Positions 1-11,324 of a stretch of DNA of 64,000 bases are shown piece after piece. The stretch is from contig NC_089822.1 in NCBI RefSeq assembly GCF_035046505.1, forward strand, positions 88,333,659 to 88,397,658, read 5' to 3'. The notes beneath the pieces are model-generated. The model saw only the letters and a list, made by a program, of their open reading frames with translations. It was not told where the DNA came from and searched no databases. The position numbers and the translations under genes are program-made. This DNA comes from Tiliqua scincoides. Taxonomy: Eukaryota; Chordata; Lepidosauria; Squamata; Scincidae. How positions within the stretch are numbered: position 1 is the first letter of the stretch; each line of letters begins with the position of its first letter.

Positions 1-29
1 AAGTGCCATTTAGGATTGCGCCCTTAGTT

Positions 30-260
30 ACTTTGGTCATGTCAATAGGAGAAAGATGTTATGCTCGGAATTATCAGTGGCAAAAGATGACGAGGACACC
101 AAAAAATATGTTGGCTGGATGTAATCAAAGCAGGCACTGACCAAAATATAAATCAATTGAAGGATGCTGTACAAGATTGGAAATCATGGAGAGAGCTGGC
201 TCATGGCTCATGGTCAAACATGACTGAATGGATAATTTGATTCGATCCCAGGACGACATT
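30..260 (+). mobile_element. degenerate 3' fragment of an RTE/BovB-like LINE
   Basis: Read in broken frames, the stretch resembles the C-terminal tail common to RTE-type LINE proteins: an FGHV-x-RR-like start, a W-x-DVIKA-like middle and an ending like DAVQDWKSWRELAHG. No open frame remains and no target duplication was found. The first ~30 bases look like the right end of an unrelated MITE (ggattgcgccc). The family call is inference from a weak protein resemblance. It could instead be another LINE clade with the same tail architecture. Confidence 0.4.
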
Positions 261-494
261 ATACAGTAAATGTCTTACTTGACCATCAAACAGAGGTCTT
301 TTCTAGGGCTACCTGGAGATAGCAGGGCCTAGTACCCTGACTCTTCTTGATACAAATTACGAATGCTCTGCTACTGAGCTGCAGTCCTTCCTGATGCTAG
401 TTAACAAATGTTTCATGTTTATTTGAAAGGCAAACACAAAATTATATACTATCACTGCAACATGGTCACTTAAAATAATACAGAACAAACCATG

Positions 495-970
495 ATCTCC
501 CCTGGGGGCTGGAGGATAAGAATAGGCCCTCAGTTTGGCTGTACTTGTCGTAAGAAGCGACTAAACAGCTACCGGGTCGATGGGACTCGTTAGCCTGGGA
601 AGGCAGCTCATCTGAGAGAAGGAAAACTCTGATCCCAAACCTCCACTGCCTTGTGGCTACATCCAGTTATGGAAAAGGCTTCAGGAGTCAACCTCGGGGC
701 AAAATCCGGAGCCGGAGTCCCTGAGGCAGTTCATGGCTGAACACAGTCATGTTCTGGCAACTCCTGCGACGCCGCTGGAACCAACCGTATTGGCCTCTGC
801 CTTTCCATTGGACCATTTCAGCGACGTGGAGAGAGGGGATTTGCTGCATGGGTAACAGCCTATCCTCCATACCTACTTTACCCAGGCTTCAGGTACTGGA
901 GAGGACACTGTTCCAGAACCACCATTCAGAGCGCGATACCATAGTTTTCTGAGACTAAAGGATGCCAACA
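495..970 (+). mobile_element. LINE-derived SINE-like element, copy 1
   Basis: This 476-bp repeat is shared with 26944-27418 over its full length. Its first ~415 bp match, in opposite orientation, the block at about 10990-11316. Its last ~60 bp (from ttccagaaccacc, about 911, to gatgccaac) match the 3' end of the LINE at 8972-12625. It therefore looks like a LINE 5' region joined to the LINE 3' tail with the coding part missing. It has no long open frame. It is probably mobilised by the LINE's reverse transcriptase through the shared tail (inference). Confidence 0.7.
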
Positions 971-985
971 TGGACATGTATAGTA

Positions 986-1331
986 CAGTTTTCTCAAACT
1001 GTGGGTCGGGACCCACTAGGTGTGTTGCAAATATTTATTTCAATATTTTATTTTTAATATATTATACTTGATGCTCCCATGGTATATGACTGCATTTGGG
1101 GAAATGTTACAAGTCTGTACTTTTAGCAGGCTACTGTGTATATGCTTTTAACAATGAGAGTAAATGGGACTTACTCCTAGGTACGTGTAGGTAAGATTAC
1201 AACCTAGCTAGCATTGTTAAAAATTTTCATGCTTGAAGATGTCACTTCTGGCATGACATCACTTCTGGTGGGTCCTGACAGATTCTCATTCTAAAAAGTG
1301 GGTCCCAGTGGTAAACATTTGAGAACCACTG
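986..1331 (+). mobile_element. hAT-A non-autonomous DNA transposon, full-length copy
   Basis: The copy starts cagttttctcaaactgtggg and ends tttgagaaccactg, an imperfect terminal inverted repeat. The inner sequence (gggtcgggacccacta, aatattttatttttaatata, gatgtcacttctgg) recurs at 14445, 15819, 18280, 51560 and 62847. It has no coding capacity. The flanking 8 bp (gtatagta on the left) are not clearly duplicated on the right, so this is an older copy than 15819-16179. The strand is an arbitrary family orientation. Confidence 0.75.
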
Positions 1332-2192
1332 ATGTATTCTATTTGATTTCACAGTGGTACATGTAGCCTGATTGTATGTGTATTTACCTTGAACTCCCAA
1401 CATTTTCAGCAAGTGTACATGTGGTGTAAGACTAGAGGATTGCTGGGCAGATTAATAATGAATGTCACAGAACGGAAGGAGGTCATTTATTCCTATCCCA
1501 CCCAATGACCACTAAGCAAAAAATATGTCTCTATGAAAAAATGAAGATTCCGTGACTTAAGATTGTTGTGTGGGAGTTATTATTTCACCAAAAAAATGTT
1601 AAGAGGCAATAAAGATTCTAGATAATGGTATGTTTGGGAATATGTCTCTGTAAATTCCATTTGTGAAAACAGACATTGTGCTTGTTTATAATCCATTAGC
1701 TATATTAATCATCCACTTTATGAGCACGTTTTTCATGCAAACAAAGTAGGGAAGGAGAAGCTGGGCTTTTCTGAAGTTCTTTGTTATGGTTTTGGCCTGG
1801 GAAGGCTAAACACCATCTGACTTGAATAGAGTTTGTCTTGTTGCTCTTGAGTCAAATGTTTATTTGAATCAGAGTTTTCAGTTTTGCCTTAGTGAAAGGA
1901 TCTTTGGACAACATAAACAATCTGAGTTTCTTTTTTTTTAAGTAGAAACCTTTTTCTTATAGAGGCATACTGTGCTGCTATGGCTGTGTGTGGACAAACT
2001 TGGAAGGACTGAAAGCAGAGTTTTGTTATATCGAGTATGAATATAGCCTCAGAACTGCCTGGCCAGATCATACCAAAGAAAATTCATCTAGTCCAGCATT
2101 TTGTTTCCAACAGTTCCCAGGTCTGTTCTGGGAAGCTCACATAGTCTGTTTTTGGTATCTCCTCTGAGCATAATGTAGCTTTACATTTACCT
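1332..2192. other. no recognised feature
   Basis: AT-rich unique-looking sequence. Only short ORFs of about 60 codons occur on either strand, with no splice-flanked or conserved-looking peptide and no clear repeat ends. Confidence 0.5.
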
Positions 2193-2200
2193 ATCATGAC

Positions 2201-2484
2201 TAGAGCTGGCCCAAGACCTCCTGATGCGTGAGGCAGCATGCCAAATGCTGCCCCCTTTACCTGATGCCAGCCTCTGCTCCTGCCACTCTCCAGTGTTCTT
2301 GCTCAGCAGTCTCCTCCCCTCCACATTTCTTCTTCCTCTCTGTGCCCCTCTTTCTTTTACAATCCAGGGACTAGATGGAGAAACAGGGGCTGTGGAGGTG
2401 AGTAGGCAGACAGAGATGGGTGTCCCTCACCAATCTGCTACCTGAGGCAACTGCTTCAGTTGTCCTCATGGATGGCTGGCACTG
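2201..2484. mobile_element. short hAT-like MITE
   Basis: The 284-bp element begins tagagctggcccaagacc and ends ggatggctggcactg, a degraded terminal inverted repeat of the cagggccggcccaag type. It is flanked by atcatgac (2193-2200) and attatgac (2485-2492), a 7/8 match consistent with an 8-bp hAT target duplication. The interior is pyrimidine-rich. The 73-codon ORF inside is not considered coding. Confidence 0.65.
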
Positions 2485-2550
2485 ATTATGACTAAAAGCC
2501 ACTGATAAACCTCTCTCCTTGAACTTGCTTTACTGCTTTTGGAAGCCATG

Positions 2551-2694
2551 GTTGGCAACCTTCAGTCTCGAAAGACTATGGTATAAGCCTACAGCAGCCG
2601 GTATTCCCAGGCGGTCTCCCATCCAAGTACTAACCAGGCCTGACCCTGCTTAGCTTCCAAGATCAGACGAGATCAGGCACATGCAGGGTAACAG
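2551..2694 (-). mobile_element. 5S rRNA-derived SINE (5S-Sauria type)
   Basis: On the minus strand, 2694-2585 is a clear 5S rRNA relative. It carries the C-box region (gcctggttagtacttggatg), then gggagaccgcctgggaatac and the 5S end gctgtaggctt. Only about the first ten 5S bases are missing or altered. The remaining 34 bp (2584-2551, accatagtctttcgagactg then aaggttgccaac) match the 3' end of the LINE at 8972-12625. A 5S-type internal RNA polymerase III promoter plus a LINE tail is the design of a retroposed 5S SINE. The adjacent flanks were not resolved as a duplication. Confidence 0.88.
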
Positions 2695-4289
2695 TTGAAA
2701 GCCATCTGAGCCAGTGATTGTCACCATAACCTATGGCAGAGAATTCCTCAGGCAACTATGCATTATGTGGAGACTTCTTCAGGTTTTTGTGAACCTACTG
2801 CTAATTGATGTCATTGTGTGATCCTGGGTTCTGAGATTAGAAGAGAGAGAAAAACAATTATCCATCTTTACTCTGTCTACAGCAGTCATCCAACACAGAA
2901 ATAAAGGGATAACTTTTTAAATAGCTGTCTGTCAGGTCTTAGTACCCTGTTGATGAAAATGAAATACGTACAGTGATAGCACTGATTCTGGAGTTCTGCA
3001 TCAAGATAGAGGCCGATCTTTCTCCTTAGGGGAAATGTATAACAGTGAAAGGGATGTCTTTTTGACAGGCTTGCATCATCCTCCCGCAAATGCTTTTTTC
3101 GCTACTTAATTAAACAGCAGTTTTGTTGCTATCCACCAATGGAACTTGTAGTGCAGAAAGGATTGCATTATGCTTCTCTCCTCTGATGCATACCTATGTG
3201 TAGTGAACAGCCACCCTGCTTTGAAATGACATCTCCATCTGGGTATCTGATATTGACTTAGGTCAAGATATTGCCTTCCGCATTTTACCAGCCCTTTGGG
3301 TAGGTTTTACTTAGTGTGTGTAGTGATGGAATCAACCTGTCTGATATTGCCAAAGGAAACAAAAGCCTTCACCAAACCCCGTAGATTCCTGATGGGTTTC
3401 ACTCACACCTGGTGGCTTGTCCACATCAACCTAACTAGCCTGACACTGAAAAAATGTAGTTTAAGCTTTGAGTTTAATTAATCAGAGCTTGAGATGCCAC
3501 CTTCCCTCAAAAAGGGATAAAAGGAGCGACCAGCTCAGAATGGTGCCTGAGATTCTCACCAGGGCAGGAAGAAGGCTGGTGATAGCCAGCCAGGACAGAT
3601 TTACTTCCTGTGATGTCCTGCCATTCCAGTTCCAGGAGAATGATTACATCCTGATTGGAAATGAACTGGAAAGATAGGAACCCACAAGGTGGATGTCACT
3701 TGGGGGAAGAGTTACAACAACAACTACAATGTATCTGGTGGGCAGAGTATAAGCAGCCCTCCTCCTCCACTGAAAATTTTCCTCTCACAAAGCAGCTTAG
3801 TAAAAACCAACTGTTGGGGAGTTAAACACCATATATGTGTTGGAGCGTAATGTATCCCATGATCCCTATCTTTCAGGGAGCTTTTGGTATGTTGAAATCA
3901 ACAGGTTGAAATATATCAATTTGATCATCCATTCTGATTATTATCTCCAGCCGTTCCAGTCAAAATGTAAATGAGAGGAGTGATAAGAAATAGAATATTA
4001 TAGGATTAGCCTATAAAGAGAGATCAACAGGGAGTCTAAGGCATTAGATAATAATTGCAGTAAATGTGCTACACACTTGTATATAAATTGTATATAAATA
4101 TTCTGATCCTGCACCCAAATAGCCTCACTGTTCATTTACTGGCTTGGGTTTGTTAGAGGATAGCATTCCGCTTAGCTTCCAAGATTTAAATTGTACAGCA
4201 AACCATGAACTACAAATCAGTCAAACGCTAAGACAGACAAAAATGTCCACAACTTGTTGCCCTTCGGGAGTCCAAGACTGGACTGCCAA
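2695..4289. other. no recognised feature
   Basis: Mostly unique-looking AT-rich sequence. Short ORFs of 60-70 codons are scattered on both strands without codon or motif support. No tRNA fold, transposon termini or LINE peptide was recognised. Confidence 0.45.
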
Positions 4290-5395
4290 GCTGGACTTGG
4301 CAAGAGGACAATAGATGAAGCCATCACATCAGACCCCTTTGACATCCGAAGTGGAGTGGAGAAGGGCTGTGTTCTTGCGCTGACCTTGTTTGGAATTTTC
4401 TTCGCTGTCCTGCTGAAGTAGGCCTTTGGAACTACAACAGAAGGCATCTATCTCCAGACTACATCAGACAGAAAGCTCTTCAACCTCTCCAGACTGAGAG
4501 CAAAGTCCAAAGTCCAGCTGAAATGTCTGCGTGACTTCCTCTTTGCTGAAATGTCTGCGTGACAATGCAGCTGTCACCGCCCAGTCTGCCAAAGATCTTC
4601 AGCAGCTCATGAATTGTTTTAGCAAGGCCTGACAAGACTTTGGACTGACAATCAGCCTGAAGAAAACACAGGTCATGGTTCAGGATGTGGACTCACCTCC
4701 CTGCATTACAATCTCTGCACATGAACTGGAGGTTGTCCATGACTTTGTGTACCATGGAGGTTGTCCATGACTTTGTGTTACACTTCTGAACTGCAGCGAG
4801 TTATGGACTCTTCACTCACAACAGGAGAGGAAACTGAATGCTTTCCACATGCACTGCCTCCGACGCATCCTCGGTATCACCTGGCAGGACAAAGTTCCGA
4901 ACAACACAGTCCTGAAACAAGCTGGAATCCCTAGCATGTATGCACTGCTGAAACAGAGACACCTGTGTTGGCTTGGTCATGTCGTGAGAATGGGCAATGG
5001 CCAGATCCCAGAGGATCTCCTCTATGGAGAACTCATGCAGGGAAAGCACCCTACAGGTAGACCATAGCTGTGATACAAAGATATCTGCAAGAGGGATCTG
5101 AAAGCCTTAGGAATGGACCTCAACAGGTGGGAAACCTTGACCTCTGAGCATCCCGCTTGGAGGCAGGCTATGCAGCATGGCCTCTCCCAGTTTGAAGAGA
5201 CACTTGCCCAACAGACTGAGGCAAAGAAGAAGGCCTGTAGCCAGGGAGGCACACCAGGGACAGGCTACATTTGCTCCCAGTGTGGAAGGGATTGTCACTC
5301 CCGAATTGGCCTTTTCAGCCATACTAGACGCTGTTCCAGAACCACTTTTCAGAATGTGATATCATAGTCTTCCGAGACTGAAGGATGCCAATGAG
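4290..5395 (+). mobile_element. degenerate 3' copy of the 8972-12625 LINE
   Basis: This copy aligns with the 3' third of the LINE, from the segment encoding DPFDIRSGV to the tail accatagtcttccgagactg. It carries the RT-to-C-terminal region, the LRRILGITWQDKVPNN block and the terminal C2H2-like finger (CSQCGRDCHSRIGLFSHTRR). It is 5' truncated and has frameshifts and stops. A short duplication near 4545-4560 disrupts the FADD motif, and a deletion near 4753-4780 removes about 170 bp relative to the other copy. Its greater decay shows the LINE family was active over a long period. Confidence 0.88.
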
Positions 5396-5567
5396 ATGAA
5401 TAGATGAAGCCAAGGATTATCTTGTTGTTTCTGGTTTGAAAATACATAATTGCCTTGGAGTCAGCTTTTTCATTTGAAATTAGTTTCCCCCCCCCCAACT
5501 GTAATTATAGCGACACCTTTGGATTTGGATAACCTTAGGGTGGAGAAATGTCATTGCCTTACTAAGG

Positions 5568-5650
5568 CTGCAGTCCTATCCACACCTTCCTATGAGTAAG
5601 TCACACTGAATTCAATGGAACTTACTTCCGAGTAAACACATATAGGGTCA
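5568..5650. repeat. fold-back repeat, single copy
   Basis: About 83 bp of the family with consensus-like order: gcaatcctatccacac, agtaagtcccattgaa, then the reverse complement ttcaatgggacttact, then a degraded ataggattg. The two halves are inverted copies, so the single strand can fold. Other copies are listed throughout the window. Confidence 0.7.
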
Positions 5651-6106
5651 CACAGTTGCCAATCTTTCTTACTTATCTTTATAGTGATTTTGTTGCAGGG
5701 AGATGCTTTATGCTGAGCCTGTGCAACTCTAAATCTTTTGATAGGATTGCCCGCACCGCACCCATATCACTTTAATGATTCTGATTTCATTCATTCACAG
5801 AGTTGTTGTTGACTCAGGTTTCACATCCTGCCTTGTAAAGCTTCTTAGGAAAAAGAATAAACCTTCCTTCCTGCCTGAATAAACAGATGCCAAGTCAAAC
5901 ATTATCAGATATTCAGAGATAAAAGAGGACAAACCAGACTGAGGCTGTAAATGAAGTTCTACTGTTTCTGCAGGGAAAGAACTGTTTTCACCTGCTCCGA
6001 CCTTGACACCACCATTGGAACAGGGCCAATAGCAGAAGTTGTTCAATTTCTCCTCTGGTGATATTTTGTTAGATGCATTTAATTTGTTGACAGCTCAAGA
6101 TGTAAA
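5651..6106. other. no recognised feature
   Basis: No repeat termini or credible coding peptide seen. An 83-codon minus-strand ORF (5795-6046) has no recognisable motif. Confidence 0.4.
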
Positions 6107-6158
6107 CATAAGAAAAACCTACCAGATCAGGCCAGAGGCCCATTTACGGCCCAATACT
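6107..6158 (-). mobile_element. CR1-type LINE 3' tail fragment
   Basis: On the minus strand this reads gcctctggcctgatctggta followed by ggtttttcttatg, matching the CR1-group tail seen at 54252-54315 (gcctgatccagtggggctgt then tcttatg). Only the last ~50 bp remain, as expected of severe 5' truncation. Confidence 0.5.
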
Positions 6159-7047
6159 GCTGAGAGCCTGCACCTGTGGAATGTGCATTCCACCAGCCTG
6201 TGCTTTCGTAAAAGCACTGGATGGCTAGAGCCATCCTGCTGGAACCAGTGGTCATCAGGAGGCCCACTGCAGCAAACACTTCCAGTGAAGGGGCAGAGGA
6301 AGGGTGGGGAGGGATTGAACAGTGTGGGGAGGGGGTGGAATGGGGCAGTGATAGAGGTGGGGGTGGGCAGATCAGACCCTATTGCTCCTTTACCTCAGGA
6401 TTGCATTGCAACTGCATGGGTGCTGGAAAGTTGGATAGGACTGATCTGCAGGTCACTTTGAATCTCCACATTCAGAAGCAGAGGCAATAGTATACCTCAG
6501 GTTACCAGCTGCTAGAGCCAAACAAAAGAGGAGAGCCGTCCCCAGCTTGCAAGCTCCCTGGGTGCTTTTGGCAACAGGATGCTTGACTTGTGGACTCGAT
6601 TTGGTCTAATCTTTCAAGGCAATTGATTATTAAGTAGCCCTTAGACAGAGAATAGCCTTTAACTAGCACTTAGATGAGAGCAGGTTGGAGGAAAGTCCCT
6701 ATCAGGCTTTAAGAGACTGGGAGGCAGAACTTTGTTGAGCTGATTCAGGTGTTTGTTTACTTAGCTGAGACATAACATTGGCCAATTCAAAATGCTGCGC
6801 CCTACTTACTTGGAAGTTACAATGACTGGCTGAGAGGTTGTGAGCATCATACAATGCCTGCTGTATATGATCAGATCCGATGGCTTGGGTCTGATATTCA
6901 GACTACACCATGGGAACAGATCATATAATCCAAAGGATATTTGATCTCTTACTGAAGACTGTGGGGGAGTGAAATTATCAGATCCTTGCAACCAAAAATA
7001 CTAAGTTGTCTCAGATACACAGGGGAAGGGCTGCAGTTCAGTAGCAG
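6159..7047. other. mostly unassigned; right half of a MITE at about 6385-6452
   Basis: The sequence tacctcaggattgcattgca to ggaaagttggataggactg matches the right half of the 7917-8094 MITE. The overlapping 140- and 89-codon ORFs at 6039-6490 lie in different frames of this repeat-bearing stretch and are not credited. Confidence 0.45.
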
Positions 7048-7138
7048 AGGCTGCAATCCTAACCACACTTTCCTGAGAGTAAGCCCCATTGAACAAAATA
7101 GGACTTACTTCTGAGTAGACCTGGTTAGGATTGTGCCC
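7048..7138. repeat. fold-back repeat, single copy
   Basis: Well preserved copy: ggctgcaatcctaaccacac, gagtaagccccattgaa, taggacttacttctgagtag, ggttaggattgtgccc. The outer ends (gcaatcctaacc / ggttaggattg) form a 10-bp inverted repeat outside the inner hairpin. Confidence 0.75.
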
Positions 7139-7916
7139 AGAGTTCTTACTTTGCATGTAAACTTGTTGCAGAGAAATTCCTTTTTAGAGGTTTCAACTTT
7201 TCAAAGAAACGTTTTCATTTTAACGCACCCAGTCAAATGGGCATCTACTAGATTGGGCTTAAGTGTCTGTCAGCTTCCAGAAGGGGGGAAGGGACCAGAG
7301 GCCATGTGGGGAGGGCTTCTGAAAGGTCAGAGAAACAGAGATAACTCCTTCAGACAAAGGCACTACATGAACTTTGCTTTCTTCTTAGGGCTGAACTAGA
7401 GAAGAAGATAGTCTTCATCTTAACATTTTGCAAAGAGCATTTGTGGGAAGTTTGAATTTGGACTGTAGTGTCAAAACTCTGGTGATGAAAAGTCTGACAC
7501 ACACACCCCCAGGTAAAGAAAACTAGCTGCTTTGTGGTGGGACTATGGGGGAAAGTATTAAACCCCCCCCTTCCACAACAATCCCAATCTGGATCAGGCC
7601 TCCTCATCTGCTGAAAACATTTAAAAAGAGGGAAGATCCAATTCTAGTTCTCTGCTAACTTGTTTTAGTTTGACCTGTGCAGTGCACTATGCATGTTTAC
7701 TCAGAAGTAAGTACTACTTAGTTCAATAAGACTTGCTCCCATGTAAGAGTGCTTACAATTGCAGCTTTAGTCTCAACAAGTTCAAATAAATTTTGATATA
7801 TAAGGACAAGTTGTAAATTATAGAGACCCTACCCCCCTCATGCTGAAAGAATCTCATGCCAAATGTGTATACAAACCTCTGGAACACTATTTTCTTTGAT
7901 ATGTAGCTTGGTTTAG
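7139..7916. other. mostly unassigned; degraded fold-back repeat at about 7684-7766
   Basis: At 7684-7766 the order tatgcatgtttactcagaag, taagtac, caataagacttgctccca matches the fold-back family in opposite orientation. The rest shows no recognisable feature. The 88-codon ORF at 7133-7399 starts in the preceding repeat and is not credited. Confidence 0.45.
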
Positions 7917-8094
7917 GGCCCAATCCTATCCAATTTCCCAGGACCAGTGTAGCCATGCCAATGGGGCATGCACTGCATTCTGTGGTGAGGAGGCAGTCAC
8001 AGAGGCCTCCTGAAGGTATAGGAACATTTGTTCCCTTGCCTCGGGGCTGCATTTTGGTTGCACCGGTGCTGGAAAGTTGGATAGGATTGGGTCC
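7917..8094. mobile_element. MITE with ~24-bp terminal inverted repeats
   Basis: The left end ggcccaatcctatccaattt and the right end (reverse complement ggacccaatcctatccaact) are inverted copies over about 24 bp with few mismatches. The 178-bp interior carries gatgcagtgcatgcc-like and cctcggggctgca segments that recur at 6385-6452 and 54410-54620. No clear target duplication could be read, so the superfamily is undetermined. The outer bases resemble the outer arms of the ~85-bp fold-back repeats, suggesting one related group. Confidence 0.6.
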
Positions 8095-8971
8095 TGAATC
8101 AGTTGAATCATCAGTTGAATCATCAGTTGAACAGAATACTTTGGGGTGCTCTCTGTCTGTGTGCCAGCCTCTTGCCCTGCTGATTCAAAAAGGCTCATGG
8201 TTAGTCCCTTGCCTCAAACTCCCCCAAATTCTAAAAGTAGTCTTGGTTGGCTAGGCAACTTCTTCCAGAGAAAATCAGGAAAGACTGTCTAGCATTACAA
8301 GAACCATTGATTGGCACATACCTCCTTATATTCCCTGCCAACACTCAAAAGGCACAAGGCTTTCACCAGTGGAAGAAGAAGAAAGCAATAAGCTGGAATT
8401 GGTTTTTAATGTTGTATCTGCTGTGTTGTGAAGAGGAAGTGCTTACATATGTATGTCACTTTTTAAAAAAAGTTTCTGTGTACAAACCCAGTCTTCTCTT
8501 TTAGCAAACAGCAGACTGTATATTTAAATTACGCTGCAATGTGGTCAACGCAGTTCTTCAGTCAAAACAGGGAGATGGGGTGAAAGAGGAACAGTGGAAA
8601 AGAGGACAGTGGTCAGATAAAGCTTCAGTCCCTCTGTCCCGCCACTCTCCTCTCCAACCCACTTTCTCCACTGCTTTGACCTTTTGCAGAATACATATAA
8701 CCCTCATCCACTTGACAACATACTGTACTTTGCTTGTCCTCTGACTGTGTATTATAAAACCAGCAATGTAGGAAATATCCCTAGAAAAGGCAGGCTGGTC
8801 TTTAATGCCTGGCCTGATCTATAAGTGCAATGTTTACCTCAGAACTTACATACGGTAACACCTTTCATATAAATGAACACCATTTTGAGGGTACCCTTTT
8901 ACACTGGTGTGTGCTTTTACATTGCTATTGTGACACTGTGTACATACTGTGTACCCTGTGAAACCCTGACA
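8095..8971. other. no recognised feature
   Basis: Contains three tandem copies of tcagttgaatca-like sequence at about 8099-8130. Otherwise there is no repeat terminus or credible coding peptide. Confidence 0.4.
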
Positions 8972-10771
8972 CTGTGAAATACCCTGCTGAAATCCATCAT
9001 CCCACCTACTGTGGGAAGTGAAAGAATTTTGTCCCTGCAGCTCCAGTCATCAGCAGGACCTGTCACTCTCATCAGTGCTTATGCACCGACTCTGTCATCT
9101 CCAGCAGAAGCCAAAGACAAATTCTATGATGACCTGGGCACCACTGTCAAGAAAATCCCTGTAAAAGAGCCATTGTTCATCCTCGGCGATTTCAATGCTA
9201 GAGTTGGTGCTGATAACAGTTCATGGCCCACTTGCTTAGGTCAGTTTGGCACTGGGAGGATGAACGAAAATGGCCAACGCCTGCTAGAGTTTTGCTGTCA
9301 TCACGGTCTCTGTGTCAGCAACACGTTCTTCAACACAAAGCCCCAACATAGAGTCTCTTGGAGACATCCAAGATCAAAGCACTGGCACCAGCTCGACCTG
9401 ATCCTCACCAGACGCTCCAGCCTTCCCAGCATCAAGATCACACGCAGTTATCATGGTGCTGCCTGCGACACTGACCACTCCCTGGTCTGCAGCAGAGTGA
9501 AACTGCAAACAAAGCGACTGTATCACACGAAAAAGGAAGGAAGACCTCGCATTGATACCAGCAAGACCCGGGATCAGAGAAAAGTGGAGGAATTTGCACG
9601 AGCGCTTGAGGAATCTCTTCCAGGCCCGGCCGACGCAAACGCATCCAACAGATGGGAACATTTCAAGAATACCGTTTACAACACCGCCTTGTCCATATTC
9701 GGCAAGAAGACCAACAAGGCGGCAGACTGGTTTGAAGCCCACTCTGAGGAGTTGACACCAGTCATTGAGGAAAAGAGGAGAGCTCAAGCAGCATACAAGG
9801 CCTGTCCCAGTGAGCGCAACCTGCAGGTCCTCCGAACTGCTCGCAGCAAAGTCCAACAGACTGCCAGGAGATGTGCTAACGACTACTGGCTCCAGCTCTG
9901 TTCCGAGATACAGATAGCAGCTGACACGGGCAACATCAAGGGAATGTATGATGGTATCAAGCAGGCCCTAGGTCCAACACAGAGGAAAATTGCCCCTCTG
10001 AAGTCTGCCACAGGCGAGGTCATCCAGGATCGGGCGCAGCAGATGGAACGCTGGGTGCAGCACTACTCTGAGCTATATTCCAGAGAAAATGTAGTCACCG
10101 AAGAAGCACTGAACAACATTGAGTGCCTGCCTGTGCTGGAAGAGCTTGACAGTGAACCAACCCTAGAAGAACTTCACGTGGCCCTGGACTCCCTTGCCTT
10201 TGGCAAGGCACTTGGAAAAGACAGCATCCCTGCTGAAGTCCTAAAATGCTGCAAAGAGATCATCGTCACTGAGCTGCATGAAATCCTCTGTCTCTGCTGG
10301 AGAGAAGGTGGAGTACCTCAAGACACGAGGGATGCAAACATCATCACGCTGTACAAGAACAAAGGTGACAGGGGTGACTGCAAAAACTACCGCAGCATCT
10401 CTCTCCTTAGCGTTGTAGGAAAGCTGTTTGCCCGAGTTGCACTAAAGAGGCTCCAGGTACTTGCAGAGAGCGTCTATCCAGAATCGCAGTGTGGATTCCG
10501 AGCCAACAGGTCCACCACTGATATGGTATTCTCCCTTAGTCAACTGCAGGAGAAATGCAGGGAACAACGACAGCCACTCTTTATAGCCTTCATAGATCTC
10601 ACAAAGGCTTTCGACCTGGTCAGCAGAGATGGCCTCTTCAAGATTCTCCCCAAGATCGGATGTCCAGCCAGGCTCCTCAGCATCATCAGATCTTTCCACA
10701 AGGACATGAAGGGCACTGTTGTCTTTGATGGCTCCACATCAGACCCTTTTGACATCCGAAGCGGAGTGAAG

Positions 10772-11316
10772 CATGGACCGTGGCGAGGCAACACCTTACT
10801 GGCTGGGGACTGCCCAGCTTAAGGCGGGCGGTAGCTGCCCAATGAGATGCAATGATCTCTCCCACCGTCGGAAGCAGCCCCTGGCATCATGCTCTACGCC
10901 AATCGAGCAAAGACTTATAACCGGTAAACTGCTGCTTCCCCTGTTGTGCCGACGCCATATGGCGAAGTTGGAGTGTCCTCTCCAGTGCGCGAAGCCTGGG
11001 TAAAGTAGGTATGGAGGATAGACTGTTACCCATGCAGCAAATCCCCCCTCTCCACGTCGCTGAAATGGTCCAATGGAAAGGCAGAGGCCAATACGGTTGG
11101 TTCCAGCGGTGTCGCAGGAGTTGCCAGAACGTGACTGTGTTCAGCCATGAACTGCCTCAGGGACTCCGGCTCCTGATTTTGCCTTGAGGTTGACTCCTGA
11201 AGCCTTTTCCACAACTGGATGTAGCCACAAGGCAGTGGAGGTTTGGGATCAGAGTTTCCTTCTCTTAGATGAGCTGCCTTCCTAGGCTGACGAGTCCCAT
11301 CTACCCGGTATTGCAA
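10772..11316 (-). mobile_element. inverted LINE 5' block inside the LINE
   Basis: Read on the minus strand, this begins gggtagatgggactcgtcag and matches the 5' ~415 bp of the elements at 495-970 and 26944-27418. It then continues ~220 bp further (tccaacttcgccatatggcg on to gaggcaacgccac-like sequence) where those elements jump to the LINE tail. It is best explained as the 5' region of the same LINE family placed in inverted orientation between RT motifs B and C of the host copy. Whether it came by separate insertion, twin priming or recombination is not resolved. No target duplication is evident. Confidence 0.65.
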
Positions 11317-11324
11317 GGGAGAGC

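Noticed and set aside
2585-2694. functional 5S rRNA gene
   Set aside because: The 5' end is altered, substitutions are present and the sequence continues directly into a LINE tail, so it is a retroposed SINE.
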